Below are positions 10,115 to 18,793 of a DNA stretch of 64,000 nt, one piece after another (within the stretch, counting starts at the first letter, position 1; each line of letters begins with the position of its first letter). Made by a program: the position numbers and the translations under genes. The notes below the pieces were generated by a model that did not search any database, was not told the origin of the DNA, and was given only the letters and a program-made list of their open reading frames with translations. Origin of the DNA: Sphaerobacter thermophilus DSM 20745 (GTDB lineage Bacteria; Chloroflexota; Chloroflexia; Thermomicrobiales; Thermomicrobiaceae). Where the stretch lies: contig NC_013523.1 of NCBI RefSeq assembly GCF_000024985.1, positions 806,001 to 870,000 of the forward strand, read 5' to 3'.

Positions 10115-12133
10115 ATGGACAAAGCGCATCAGACGCGACGCTTCAATCGTCGCACCGTCCTCAAGGGCGTCGGTGCCGCCGCAGTCCTGGGACCAGCGGC
10201 GGGTGCGCTCTTCTCGTCGTGCAGCATCGGTGGCAACGGGAACGGCGGTGGCGGAACTGGGGCGCCCGCCTCGGCGAATGACATCGCCAAGGAACGCGGC
10301 CTGACCCCGGAAGACGTCGCGGCGGCGCTGAAGACGTATGTGCCGAGCGGCCGTCACGACGAGTACCTGATGTTCACCTCCGGGGGACACTCCGGCCAGC
10401 TCCTCGTGATCGGTATCCCGTCGATGCGGCTGCTGCGGGTCATCGGCGTGTTCGCGCCCGAACCGTGGCAGGGCTGGGGATACTCCGACGCCAGCCGGAA
10501 GGTGCTGGAGGAGGGCGGCTTCCAGGGCAAGACCCTAACCGTCGGCGATACCCACCACCCTGCGTTGAGCGAGACGAACGCGCAGTACGATGGCCAGTTC
10601 GTCTTCATCAACGAGAAGATCCACGGCCGAGTGGCGGTGATCGACCTGCGGGACTTCGAGACGAAGCAGATCGTCAAGAACCCCTTGACGCTCAGCAACC
10701 ACGCCTGCTTCGTCACCCCGAACACCGAGTACGTCGTGGAGGGGTGCCAATACGCCACTCCGCTCGGAGGCGCCTACGCGCCGCTGGAGGAGTTTGAGGA
10801 GAAGTACCGGGGCGCGATCACCTTCTGGAAGTTCAACAGGGAGCGCGGCCGTATCGTCCCGGATGAGTCGTTCGCAGTTGAGTTGCCGCCGTACTTCCAG
10901 GATCTGGGTGACGCCGGCCGCGGTGTGAGCGACGGCTGGGTCTTCCTCAACTCGCTCAACACCGAGATGGCGACTGGCGGCATCCAGGAGGGCAAGCCTC
11001 CGCTGGAGATCGGCGCCTCGCAGCGGGAGATGGACTATCTCTCGGTCGTGAACTGGAAGAAGGCCGAGGAGGTGGCCCGCGCCGGCAAAGTGGAGCTGAT
11101 CAACGGGTTCCCGGTCATCACGATCAAGACCGCAGTCGAGGAAGGGATCCTGTTCCAGGTCCCCGAGCCGAAGAGCCCGCACGGCGTCGATGTGTCGCCC
11201 GACGGCGCCTACATCGTGGTCTCCGGCAAGCTGGACCCGCACGTCACCGTCTACAGCATGAAGAAGATCGAGGAGCAGATCGCCAAGGGGAACTACGAGA
11301 CGGACAGCTTCGGCATCCCCGTCCTCGACTTCGCTGGGTGCATGGAGGCACAGGTTGAGCTGGGCCTGGGGCCGCTCCACACCCAGTTCGACGACAAGGG
11401 CTATGCCTACACCAGCCTCTTTATCGACAGCGCGGTGGCGCGCTGGACGCTCGGAGGCGAGGGCAAGTCCGACGGCTGGAAGTTCGTCGACAAGATCCCG
11501 GTCCACTACAACGTCGGCCACATCGCGGCGGTCCAGGGTGACACCATCCAGCCTGGCGGCAAGTTCCTGGTTGCGCTCAACAAGTGGTCGGTCGACCGCT
11601 TCGCTCCGGTCGGGCCGCTCCTGCCGCAAAACCTCCAGTTGATCGACATCTCGGGCGAGACGATGCAGTTGCTCTACGACATGCCGATCGGCATCGGTGA
11701 GCCGCACTACGCCCAGATCATCCCGGTGAGCCTGCTGCAGCCGTGGGAGGTCTACCCGGAGACCGGCTGGGAGCCGGGGATCCAGGCGGTGGACGCCCAG
11801 GCGGCCCAGCTCGGCAACGAGGGCGTCGAGCGCAACGGGTCGCAGGTGACGGTGCGCATGACCGCGCTGCGTAGCCACTTCACCCCGGACATCGTGCGGG
11901 TGAAGCAGGGCGACACGGTCACCTGGCACATCACCAACGTCGAGAACGCGCACGACGCGACGCACGGCTTCGTGCTGCCCGGTGTGAACGTCAGTCTGAG
12001 CCTGGAGCCGGGTGAGGCGAACTCGTTCACCTTCACCGCCGAACATCCGGGCGTCTACCCCTTCTACTGCACGGAGTTCTGCGCCGCGCTGCACGTCGAG
12101 ATGATGGGCTACCTCATCGTCGAGCCCAGCTAG
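10115..12133 (+). CDS. nosZ: Nitrous-oxide reductase
   Basis: 672 residues; reduces N2O to N2 outside the membrane. The seven-bladed propeller carries the CuZ histidine motifs GDTHHP, NHACF, SPHGVDVSPDG, PLHTQFD, YNVGHIA and GEPHYAQ. The C-terminal cupredoxin carries CuA ligands in CTEFCAALHVEM plus an upstream His (DATHGF). The N-terminus has a twin-arginine motif (RRTVLKG, R12-R13), a hydrophobic stretch and then LFSSC (Cys36), so export may be by Tat with possible lipid anchoring. It heads a cluster with NosD/F, NosY and NosL and no NosR, an arrangement typical of clade II; however, clade II enzymes mostly use Sec signals. Confidence 0.95.
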   Translation: MDKAHQTRRFNRRTVLKGVGAAAVLGPAAGALFSSCSIGGNGNGGGGTGAPASANDIAKERGLTPEDVAAALKTYVPSGRHDEYLMFTSGGHSGQLLVIGIPSMRLLRVIGVFAPEPWQGWGYSDASRKVLEEGGFQGKTLTVGDTHHPALSETNAQYDGQFVFINEKIHGRVAVIDLRDFETKQIVKNPLTLSNHACFVTPNTEYVVEGCQYATPLGGAYAPLEEFEEKYRGAITFWKFNRERGRIVPDESFAVELPPYFQDLGDAGRGVSDGWVFLNSLNTEMATGGIQEGKPPLEIGASQREMDYLSVVNWKKAEEVARAGKVELINGFPVITIKTAVEEGILFQVPEPKSPHGVDVSPDGAYIVVSGKLDPHVTVYSMKKIEEQIAKGNYETDSFGIPVLDFAGCMEAQVELGLGPLHTQFDDKGYAYTSLFIDSAVARWTLGGEGKSDGWKFVDKIPVHYNVGHIAAVQGDTIQPGGKFLVALNKWSVDRFAPVGPLLPQNLQLIDISGETMQLLYDMPIGIGEPHYAQIIPVSLLQPWEVYPETGWEPGIQAVDAQAAQLGNEGVERNGSQVTVRMTALRSHFTPDIVRVKQGDTVTWHITNVENAHDATHGFVLPGVNVSLSLEPGEANSFTFTAEHPGVYPFYCTEFCAALHVEMMGYLIVEPS

Positions 12134-12200
12134 CGCCGGGCGCGGCGGGGTGGGGCGGTTTGACCCCGCCCCGTCACCCCGGCCGGGGAAGGACGGAGCG

Positions 12201-12860
12201 ATGGTCTCCTCAGAGCAGGCAACCAGTCGAACGTTCGGCCGCTCGGCGGCGCGGACCAGGGAGCGCGCCGAGGCGCGGCGGGTGACAGTGCGCCAGATGC
12301 TCCCGCTAGGTCTCCTGGTCCTCGCCGCGGCGCTGTTGGTCGGCTCGATCTTCCTCCCGTACTGGGAGGTGGAGCTGCGCGCGCCACAGTACCCCAAGGG
12401 GCTGACGGTGGTGGCATACGTGTCCCACCTGAGCGGCGATGTCCGCGAGGTCGACGGGTTGAACCACTACATCGGCATGATGGCGCTCAACGAGGCCGCG
12501 AAGCTGGAGCGGCAGATCTCCCGCTACGCCATCGTCGCCGTGGCTGTGCTGGCGGTCGGTTCGTTCTGGCTGCGCGGCCGGTGGAAGTGGCTGCTGGTCC
12601 TGCCGGCGATCCTCTTCCCGATCATCTTCGCGGTGGATCTGGCCGCCTGGCTCTACTACGCGGGACACACGCTCGACCCGCATGCGCCGCTCAGCAGCTC
12701 GATCCAGCCGTTTACCCCGCCCGTGGTCGGCGAGGGCAAGATCGGCCAGTTCTCGACCGTCTCCAAGTTCCTGGTCGGGTTCTACGCGGCGGTGCTTGGG
12801 GCGGTTCTCACCGTGGTGGCAACCGTCCTCTCGCGGAGATGGGACCATGGACGCACCTAG
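12201..12860 (+). CDS. Nos-cluster integral membrane protein (NosB-like candidate)
   Basis: 219 residues from the ATG at 12201, preceded by GGAGCG. Four hydrophobic segments are visible near residues 34-54, 110-128, 133-155 and 195-215. After the first comes PYWEVELRAPQYPKGL, then LNHYIGMMALNEAAKLE. I recall this PYWE...APQYPKGL/LNHYIGM signature from membrane proteins next to clade II nosZ genes, where a small membrane gene called nosB follows nosZ. Function is unknown; electron transfer or assembly roles are guesses. Its end overlaps the nosD/F fusion by 14 nt, so translation is probably coupled. Confidence 0.7.
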   Translation: MVSSEQATSRTFGRSAARTRERAEARRVTVRQMLPLGLLVLAAALLVGSIFLPYWEVELRAPQYPKGLTVVAYVSHLSGDVREVDGLNHYIGMMALNEAAKLERQISRYAIVAVAVLAVGSFWLRGRWKWLLVLPAILFPIIFAVDLAAWLYYAGHTLDPHAPLSSSIQPFTPPVVGEGKIGQFSTVSKFLVGFYAAVLGAVLTVVATVLSRRWDHGRT

Positions 12861-15240
12861 CCGCGGGCAGTGGCTCGCCGCCTTCGCCGTTGCCGCCCTG
12901 TTGCTTGGCCTGTCGCTCCTGGTGCCGCGCGGCGTGAGCGCCGCAGCGCCGGAGATCGTCGTCTGCCCCGAATGCGGCGTGCGGACCATCGGCGAGGCGT
13001 TGGCCCAGGCTCCGCCCGGTGCGCGGGTGGTCGTGCGCGCAGGCACCTACGCCGAACAGGTGGTCATCGACCGGCCGGTGACCCTGGTGGGCGAGGGACA
13101 GCCGGTGATCCAGGGGAACGGGCAGGGCACCGTCGTCACCATCACGGCGCCCGACGTGACGATCGAGGGGTTCATCGTCCGCGGCAGCGGCACCGACCTC
13201 AACCGTGAGGACAGCGGCATTCTCGCCACCACGGGCCCGGTGGTGGTGGCGAACAACCGGGTCGAGGATGCGCTCTTCGGGATCTACCTCAAGAGCGCGC
13301 ACGGCAGCGTCGTGCGGGACAACGTGGTGCTGGCCAAGCCGCTCCCGATCTCGTTGCGCGGCGACGGCATCCGCATCTGGTACAGCAACAACACCACGAT
13401 CGAGCGCAACATTGCGCGCGACGGCCGCGACGTGATCCTCTGGTTCTCCCACGACGGCGTCGTGCGCGACAACCTGTTCGACCGCAACCGCTACGGGCTG
13501 CATCTGATGTACAGCGACCGTGCCACCATCGAGCGCAACTCCCTGCGGGCCAATGCTGTGGGGCTGTATGTGATGTACAGCCGCGAGGTGGTGGTGACCG
13601 GGAACCTGATGAACGACAACCACGGCCCCAGCGGGATGGGATTGGGGATCAAGGGGAGCGACGACGTCCTCGTCGAGGGGAACCGGTTGGTGTCGAACCG
13701 CATCGGGGCCCAGATCGACGAGTCGGCGCGGGAGATGACGTCCAGCATCGTCATCCGAGGCAATGTCTTCGCCTACAACGGCATCGGGATCGGCTTCCTG
13801 CCCAGTGCGCAGCGGAACACGGTCACCGGTAACGACTTCATCGACAACATCGAGCAGGTCGGCATCCTGGGCGGCGGCAGCCTGCGGGACATCACCTGGA
13901 GCGAGAACGGACGGGGCAACTACTGGAGCGACTACGTCGGCTACGACGCCGACGGGGACGGCATCGGCGACGTGCCCTACCGCAGCCAGCGGCTGTTTGA
14001 GTCGCTGATCGACCGGAACGAGGCGCTGCGGCTCTTCCAGTTCAGCCCGGCCGAGACGGCGATCGACTTTGCCGCCCGGGCGTTCCCGGAGGTCCGGCCG
14101 CAGGTGAAGCTCGAAGACGCGGCGCCGCTGATGCGGCCGGTGATGCCGGAGGGTCTGCCCCCGACCGAGAACGGGCTGAGCACGCAAGCACGGGTGGTGA
14201 CCGGTGCCGCCGGGGTGGTGGTCGCCATTGGAGGGGTGGTCATGATTGGAGCACTTCGGCGGCGGCCGACGGTCGCCACGGCGCAACCCGCGCCCGCCGT
14301 GGCCGGCGCGATGTCGGCTGGAGCGCAAGGGCTGGCTCACGCGACGAACGGGGCTGCTCCCCCGGCTGCGGTGGCGGTGCGCGGCCTGACCAAGCGGTAC
14401 GGGCGCGTGGCGGCGGTGGACGGCGTCAACTTCGACGTGCGCGGCGGAGAGGCGATCGCGCTCTGGGGGCCGAACGGCGCGGGCAAGACGACCATCCTGC
14501 GCTGCTTGCTCGGTATCGCTCGCTTCGAGGGCGAGGTGCGGGTGGCGGGTCTGGACCCGCGACGCGACGGTAGAGAGACCCGGCGGCGCATCGGCTTCGT
14601 GCCGCAGGAACTGCCGATCCCGGGAATGACGGTCGGTGAGTTCGCGCACTTCATCGCCGAACTCAAGGGCGTGCCCGCTAGCGCCGCGTTCGAGCGGCTG
14701 GAGCTGCTCGGCATCGGCGATCAGACGGCGAAGGACGTTGGGGCACTCTCGGGCGGGATGCGGCAGCGGCTGGCCCTGGCGCTGGCACTCATCGGCGACC
14801 CGGCACTCTTGCTGCTGGACGAGCCGACGGCCAACCTCGATGCCCGCGGTCGGGCCGAGTTGCTGGAGTTGCTGCGCGGGCTCAAGCGCCAGGGGATGAC
14901 GATGATCTTCTCGTCTCACCGGCCGGAGGACGTGCTGATGCTGGCCGACCGGATCCTCCTGATCGAGCGGGGAGCGCTGCGGGGCGAGATCACTCCCGAG
15001 CAGTTCCTGGAACGGCTGGAGCGGGACGCGCGGCTGGTCCTTCACCTCGCCGAGGGGGAGGCCGCCACGGCGCTGGCGGCGCTCGACCGGCTCGGTTACC
15101 AGGCCACGGCGCGGGGCGACGTGGTCGAGGTCGTCCTGGGTGGTCAGCCGAAGGGCCGCGTAGTTGGGGCGCTGGCGCGGGCCGGCGTGGCGATTGAGGA
15201 CTTCGAGATGGAGCGGGGGTCATGGACCGAAGCGTCGTGA
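12847..15240 (+). CDS. nosDF: NosD-NosF fusion: copper-site maturation beta-helix plus ABC ATPase
   Basis: 797 residues from ATG 12847. A signal peptide (residues 1-34) is followed by a NosD/CASH right-handed beta-helix (about 40-400) with repeated N-[RVN]-[VI]-x-x-[NA] rungs and the NosD end YWSDYVGYDADGDGIGD. A transmembrane segment (about 447-471) comes next, then a short linker. From about 508 there is a complete NosF ATPase: Walker A GPNGAGKTT (about 541), LSGGMRQRLALAL (about 634), LLLLDEPTANLD and FSSHRPED. NosD, NosF and NosY normally form a complex from separate chains that delivers copper and sulfur to NosZ. Here the extracytoplasmic and cytoplasmic parts are one polypeptide. The frame is open throughout. 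Confidence 0.92.
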   Translation: MDAPSRGQWLAAFAVAALLLGLSLLVPRGVSAAAPEIVVCPECGVRTIGEALAQAPPGARVVVRAGTYAEQVVIDRPVTLVGEGQPVIQGNGQGTVVTITAPDVTIEGFIVRGSGTDLNREDSGILATTGPVVVANNRVEDALFGIYLKSAHGSVVRDNVVLAKPLPISLRGDGIRIWYSNNTTIERNIARDGRDVILWFSHDGVVRDNLFDRNRYGLHLMYSDRATIERNSLRANAVGLYVMYSREVVVTGNLMNDNHGPSGMGLGIKGSDDVLVEGNRLVSNRIGAQIDESAREMTSSIVIRGNVFAYNGIGIGFLPSAQRNTVTGNDFIDNIEQVGILGGGSLRDITWSENGRGNYWSDYVGYDADGDGIGDVPYRSQRLFESLIDRNEALRLFQFSPAETAIDFAARAFPEVRPQVKLEDAAPLMRPVMPEGLPPTENGLSTQARVVTGAAGVVVAIGGVVMIGALRRRPTVATAQPAPAVAGAMSAGAQGLAHATNGAAPPAAVAVRGLTKRYGRVAAVDGVNFDVRGGEAIALWGPNGAGKTTILRCLLGIARFEGEVRVAGLDPRRDGRETRRRIGFVPQELPIPGMTVGEFAHFIAELKGVPASAAFERLELLGIGDQTAKDVGALSGGMRQRLALALALIGDPALLLLDEPTANLDARGRAELLELLRGLKRQGMTMIFSSHRPEDVLMLADRILLIERGALRGEITPEQFLERLERDARLVLHLAEGEAATALAALDRLGYQATARGDVVEVVLGGQPKGRVVGALARAGVAIEDFEMERGSWTEAS

Positions 15241-16052
15241 TGGCGATCGCGGTGCGAGAGGCGCGCGGCGGCCTCCGCAATCGCTGGTTCCTGCTCTACG
15301 CCGCGGCCTTCGTGGTGCTGATCGTCGCCTTCGCCTGGGTGGCGCTGGCGGGGAGCAATGTGGCCGGGCAGGCCGGTTTCGGCCGGACGGCGGCCGGGCT
15401 GCTCAACCTGCTGCTGCTGATGGTGCCGCTGATCGGCCTCACCATCGGCGCGCAGACGCTCGTGGCCGAGCGGCAGGATCGCACGCTCGACTACCTGCTG
15501 GCGCAGCCGGTGTCGGCCGCCGAAGTCTTCGTCGGGAAGTACCTTGGGGCGGCCGCGCTAATGGCGCTGATCCTCGCTATCGGCTTCGGCTGGGCGGGCG
15601 CGGCGCTGGCGCTGCGGGGCGCCGGGGGCAGCCTGGGCAACTTCGGGGTGCTGATCCTCCTCACCACGTTGCTGGCGCTGGGGATGCTCAGTGTCGGCTA
15701 CCTCGTCTCCAGCGTGACACGCCAGACCTCGGCGGCGCTCGGCATCGTGGTGACCCTCTGGCTGGTTCTGGTGATCGTCGGTGACCTGGGGCTGATGGGG
15801 AGCGCACTCGTGATGGGGCTGCGGCCCGATTCGCTCCTGGCGCTAACGCTGGTGAACCCGCTCGACACCTACAAGCTGGTCAGCGTGCAGATCCTCCAGA
15901 CCTCGCTCGAGGTTCTCGGCCCGGCGGGCGTGTACGCGATCGACCGCTTCGGCGCACGGTTGACTCCGGTCCTCCTCGCCATTGAGGCGGTCTGGGTCGT
16001 GCTCCCGCTGCCGATCGGCTACTGGCTCTTCAAACGAACGGACGTGCACTGA
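15222..16052 (+). CDS. nosY: ABC transporter permease of the Nos maturation complex
   Basis: 276 residues of the ABC-2 permease type, with about six hydrophobic segments. The first lies near 23-43, and TLVAERQDRTLDYLLAQPVSAAEVF marks the cytoplasmic coupling region. It would pair with the NosF half of the preceding protein to form the NosDFY transporter needed to build the CuZ centre. It overlaps the fusion gene by 19 nt (ATG at 15222) and the nosL start overlaps its stop, so the whole cluster is tightly coupled. General ABC-2 permeases share the fold; context decides the name. Confidence 0.9.
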   Translation: MDRSVVMAIAVREARGGLRNRWFLLYAAAFVVLIVAFAWVALAGSNVAGQAGFGRTAAGLLNLLLLMVPLIGLTIGAQTLVAERQDRTLDYLLAQPVSAAEVFVGKYLGAAALMALILAIGFGWAGAALALRGAGGSLGNFGVLILLTTLLALGMLSVGYLVSSVTRQTSAALGIVVTLWLVLVIVGDLGLMGSALVMGLRPDSLLALTLVNPLDTYKLVSVQILQTSLEVLGPAGVYAIDRFGARLTPVLLAIEAVWVVLPLPIGYWLFKRTDVH

Positions 16053-16510
16053 TGCGCCGGCTGCACTGGCTCGTGCTGCTGTTCCTGGGCAGCGTGCTGC
16101 TCGTGGGGTGCGGCGGGAACGACCCCGACAAACCGCCCGAGATTGCTTACGGCCGCGACACCTGTGCCCGCTGCGGCATGATCATCTCCGAGGAGCGCCA
16201 TGCCGCCGGACTGGTGGACGCCAGCGGCGAGCAGGACGTGTTTGATGACGCCGGGGAGATGGTCGCCTTCGTCCAGGAGGAGGGACTGGGTGACCGGCGG
16301 GTCTGGGTGCACGACTTCGAGAGCCTGGAGTGGATTGACGGCACAACCGCCTATTACGTCGCCAGTCCCGATACGACGACCCCGATGGCGACCGGCCTGG
16401 TGGCCTTCGCCACGCGAGAGGCCGCCGAGGCGTACAGCAGCCAACATGCGGGCACGGTCATGACCTGGGACGAGGTCCTGAACTCCTGGACCCCGCCAAT
16501 AGATCACTGA
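16052..16510 (+). CDS. nosL: NosL copper chaperone lipoprotein
   Basis: 152 residues. The lipoprotein signal peptide ends in LLVGC, giving lipidation at that Cys. The mature part begins with YGRDTCARCGMIISEERHAAGL, the NosL motif whose Cys and Met residues bind Cu(I). DVFDDAGEMVAF and the C-terminal SWTPP are family-like. It is thought to supply copper to NosZ through the NosDFY complex on the outer face of the membrane. It starts at the last base of nosY and ends the operon before a strong hairpin. Confidence 0.92.
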   Translation: MRRLHWLVLLFLGSVLLVGCGGNDPDKPPEIAYGRDTCARCGMIISEERHAAGLVDASGEQDVFDDAGEMVAFVQEEGLGDRRVWVHDFESLEWIDGTTAYYVASPDTTTPMATGLVAFATREAAEAYSSQHAGTVMTWDEVLNSWTPPIDH

Positions 16511-16537
16511 GCCTCCCCCATCCCCCACCGTGCTGCC

Positions 16538-16563
16538 GCGCCCGGCGCGCCTGCGCCGGGCGC
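16538..16563 (+). terminator. Hairpin terminator of the nos operon
   Basis: Perfect 11-bp stem GCGCCCGGCGC/GCGCCGGGCGC with loop GCCT, 28 nt after the nosL stop. No T-run follows; the moeA -10 box begins 5 nt later. Confidence 0.6.
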
Positions 16564-16564
16564 G

Positions 16565-16573
16565 TGCTAAGAT
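16565..16573 (+). promoter_or_regulatory. Extended -10 promoter of moeA
   Basis: TGCTAAGAT: an extended -10 element (TGn) followed by TAAGAT at 16568-16573, about 43 nt upstream of the start codon. The 12-mer GCTAAGATACGG recurs upstream of obg (3704-3715). Confidence 0.45.
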
Positions 16574-16615
16574 ACGGCCGGTTGGTGCTCCCGCATCTGG
16601 AGGAGGTCTGGTCTG

Positions 16616-17854
16616 ATGCCGATGGGCGATCGCCTGCTGCCGCCGCACGAGGCCCTCGAGATCATCCTGCGCCATGTGCGGCCACTGCCGGTCGAGCGGG
16701 TGCCGCTCGAGGAGGCCGGGGATCGGGTGCTGGCAGAGCCGCTGATCGCCGACCAGGACCTGCCGCCCTTCCCGGCTGCCACGATGGATGGTTTCGCCGT
16801 GATCGCGGGAGACGTCTCACCCTGGCGCGAGATCATCGGTGAGCAGTTCGCGGGGTCCCAGACCTCAGTCGAGGTGACGCCGGGAACGGCTGTGCGCATC
16901 ACCACCGGGGCGCCGCTGCCGCCCGGCGCCGACGCGGTGGTACCAGTCGAGAACACGGAACTGCGCGACGACCACGTGGTCATCCACCAGGAGCAGGTGG
17001 AGGTCGGGGAGAACGTGAGGCCGGTGGGCGCCGATCTGCGGCGGGATCAGGTGCTCGTCGAAGCGGGGACGCCGATCGGCCCGGCCGAGATCGGGCTGCT
17101 CGCCAGCCTGGGCAAGGTGGAGGTGCCCGTCTTCCGGCGGCCGCGAATGAGCGTGCTGTCGACCGGGGATGAGCTGGTCGATCCCGCTCAGGAGCCGGGA
17201 CCGGGGCAGATCCGCGACTCGAACCGCTTCTCGCTGGTGCTGGCCGCCCGGCGCGCCGGAGCTGACGTGGTGTGGTCCGGCCGCGGACCCGACGACCCGG
17301 CAGCCCTCCGCCGCCTGCTGGAGGAGCGGATCGCGGCCAGCGACATCGTCCTGACGTCGGGGGGCGTATCTGTCGGGGACAAGGACTTCGTCAAAGAGAT
17401 TCTCGACGACCTGGGTACGGTGCACTTCAGGCGGCTCTTCATGAAGCCGGGTAAGCCGCTGAACTTCGCGACGGTGGGTGACACGCTCGTATTCGGCCTA
17501 CCGGGCAACCCGGTATCGGCCCTCGTCGGCTTCGAGGTGTTTGTGAATGCCGCGCTACGGGTGATGGCCGGGCGGCGCGACGTGCAGCCGCGGCCAGTGC
17601 CGGTGGTGCTGACCCACGATGTCCAGAGCGGCGATCGGCTGGAGTTCCAGCGCGGCCTGGTGTGGGCGGACGAGTCGGGCGTCCTTCATGCGCGCAACAC
17701 CGGTCCCCAGGCGTCGGCGCGACTGCTCTCCCTAGTCGGCGCCAACGCCTTCCTCCTCATTCCGCCGCGAGAGGCGCCGTACCGTGCGGGCGAGCGGGTG
17801 ATGGCGGTCATCCGCGGGCCGATCGGACCAGCACCGGAGACGCCCGCCGAATGA
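16616..17854 (+). CDS. moeA: Molybdopterin molybdenumtransferase
   Basis: 412 residues. It inserts molybdate into adenylated molybdopterin, the last step of Mo-cofactor synthesis, in the cytoplasm. Visible motifs are ATMDGFAV near 60, the conserved DNxF loop region RDSNRFSL, TSGGVSVGDKDFVKE and the phosphate-binding GLPGNPVSAL. GGAGGAGG lies 9 nt before the ATG at 16616; a second ATG two codons on is possible. A moaD-moaE fusion lies 8 kb downstream. The stop overlaps the next gene (ATGA), so they share a transcript. Confidence 0.93.
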   Translation: MPMGDRLLPPHEALEIILRHVRPLPVERVPLEEAGDRVLAEPLIADQDLPPFPAATMDGFAVIAGDVSPWREIIGEQFAGSQTSVEVTPGTAVRITTGAPLPPGADAVVPVENTELRDDHVVIHQEQVEVGENVRPVGADLRRDQVLVEAGTPIGPAEIGLLASLGKVEVPVFRRPRMSVLSTGDELVDPAQEPGPGQIRDSNRFSLVLAARRAGADVVWSGRGPDDPAALRRLLEERIAASDIVLTSGGVSVGDKDFVKEILDDLGTVHFRRLFMKPGKPLNFATVGDTLVFGLPGNPVSALVGFEVFVNAALRVMAGRRDVQPRPVPVVLTHDVQSGDRLEFQRGLVWADESGVLHARNTGPQASARLLSLVGANAFLLIPPREAPYRAGERVMAVIRGPIGPAPETPAE

Positions 17855-18336
17855 GCCGTACCGACCGCCTCCTCTTGGGCACGCTGGCGCTGGTGGCGGT
17901 GCTGACGGCGGTCAACGTCCTCCCCGGCGTCGCGGGGTGGAATCGCTCCTGGCGGGCGTTCCAGTCGCTCGGGCTGCAATTGGAGGCGGTTCGGGTCCGG
18001 CCAGACCGGCAAGGTCTGGAAGTGGATCTGCTCCTTTGGAACGACTCCGACGTGCCGGTGCGCGTCATCGACATCACCGCGACCATCCAGGCAAACGGGC
18101 ATTCAGTGGCGGCCGGGCGGCTCTCGCTCGACGGGCTGACCCTGCTCGGTGGCGAGCGCCACTCCCAGGTCGTTGTGGGCGAGGTGTTCGCCAACACGCG
18201 GCAGACCTTCGAGGAGCAGATCGGTGCCCCCTCCGTCGAGTGGACGGTGAGCGGCCAGATGCGGGTGGCAGTCCAGAGCGGGGACGTGGCCGAGGAGGTC
18301 CTCATCCCCTACCGAGGCATCGTCGATGGGCACTGA
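17851..18336 (+). CDS. Membrane-anchored protein of unknown function (LEA14-like pattern)
   Basis: 161 residues from the ATG at 17851, which overlaps the moeA stop. One hydrophobic segment (residues 6-27) is followed by a soluble domain rich in alternating beta strands: LQLEAVRVRPDRQGLEVDL, DVPVRVIDITATIQANG and a C-terminal strand. This resembles the LEA-14/WHy type of small beta-sandwich, but I cannot confirm the family. It probably faces the outside of the membrane. Its end overlaps the following membrane gene by 11 nt, suggesting they work together. Confidence 0.6.
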   Translation: MSRTDRLLLGTLALVAVLTAVNVLPGVAGWNRSWRAFQSLGLQLEAVRVRPDRQGLEVDLLLWNDSDVPVRVIDITATIQANGHSVAAGRLSLDGLTLLGGERHSQVVVGEVFANTRQTFEEQIGAPSVEWTVSGQMRVAVQSGDVAEEVLIPYRGIVDGH

Positions 18337-18751
18337 GGTGGCGAGCCAGCGAGGTCGCTGGCGGGCGGCCGTGGAGGTGTTGCTGGCGGGGTGGGTGCTC
18401 TGTGCCCTCTACGCCGCGGCGGCCAGTAGTATCGGCCCGGGTGCGCTGGTGCGGCTGCCCTACTGGCTGACGGCGCTGGGCGACGTCGGGGTCGGGGTGA
18501 TCCTGGCCCTACTCGTGATCGAACTGCGGCGGGTGCTCATCGAGGCGGCGCTCGCGTCCGGCGCGGCGGCTGTCTTCTACTGGCTGCTGCTGGCGGGGCC
18601 CGCGTTGGTGGCACCGGACTTCGCGGCGCGTCTGACGAATTTCGCGTCGATCCAGATGGTGCCGGTCTTCTTCCTCTCGCTGTTCCTGACCCTGATCGGC
18701 GCCCTCGTGGGGACGCTGGTCAATACCGCCGCGCGCGGGTATGAGTTGTGA
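18326..18751 (+). CDS. Small integral membrane protein of unknown function
   Basis: 141 residues with four predicted membrane segments (about 16-36, 47-67, 74-97 and 112-133) and little outside the membrane. No family was recognised. The ATG at 18326 lies inside the end of the preceding gene, so translation is probably coupled. The start could be a few codons later (GTG at 18338). Confidence 0.6.
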   Translation: MGTEVASQRGRWRAAVEVLLAGWVLCALYAAAASSIGPGALVRLPYWLTALGDVGVGVILALLVIELRRVLIEAALASGAAAVFYWLLLAGPALVAPDFAARLTNFASIQMVPVFFLSLFLTLIGALVGTLVNTAARGYEL

Positions 18752-18793
18752 TGACCGGTCGCGCGGTGTGGGTCGTTTGTGGAGGAGGGAAGG

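Noticed and set aside
12682-12846. Longer N-terminus for the nosDF fusion
   Set aside because: The extra 55 codons are out-of-frame reading of the preceding membrane protein gene; ATG 12847 begins a proper signal peptide.
12808-15045. 745-codon minus-strand open frame antisense to nosDF
   Set aside because: Shadow frame; composition typical of reverse-strand reading of G+C-rich genes.
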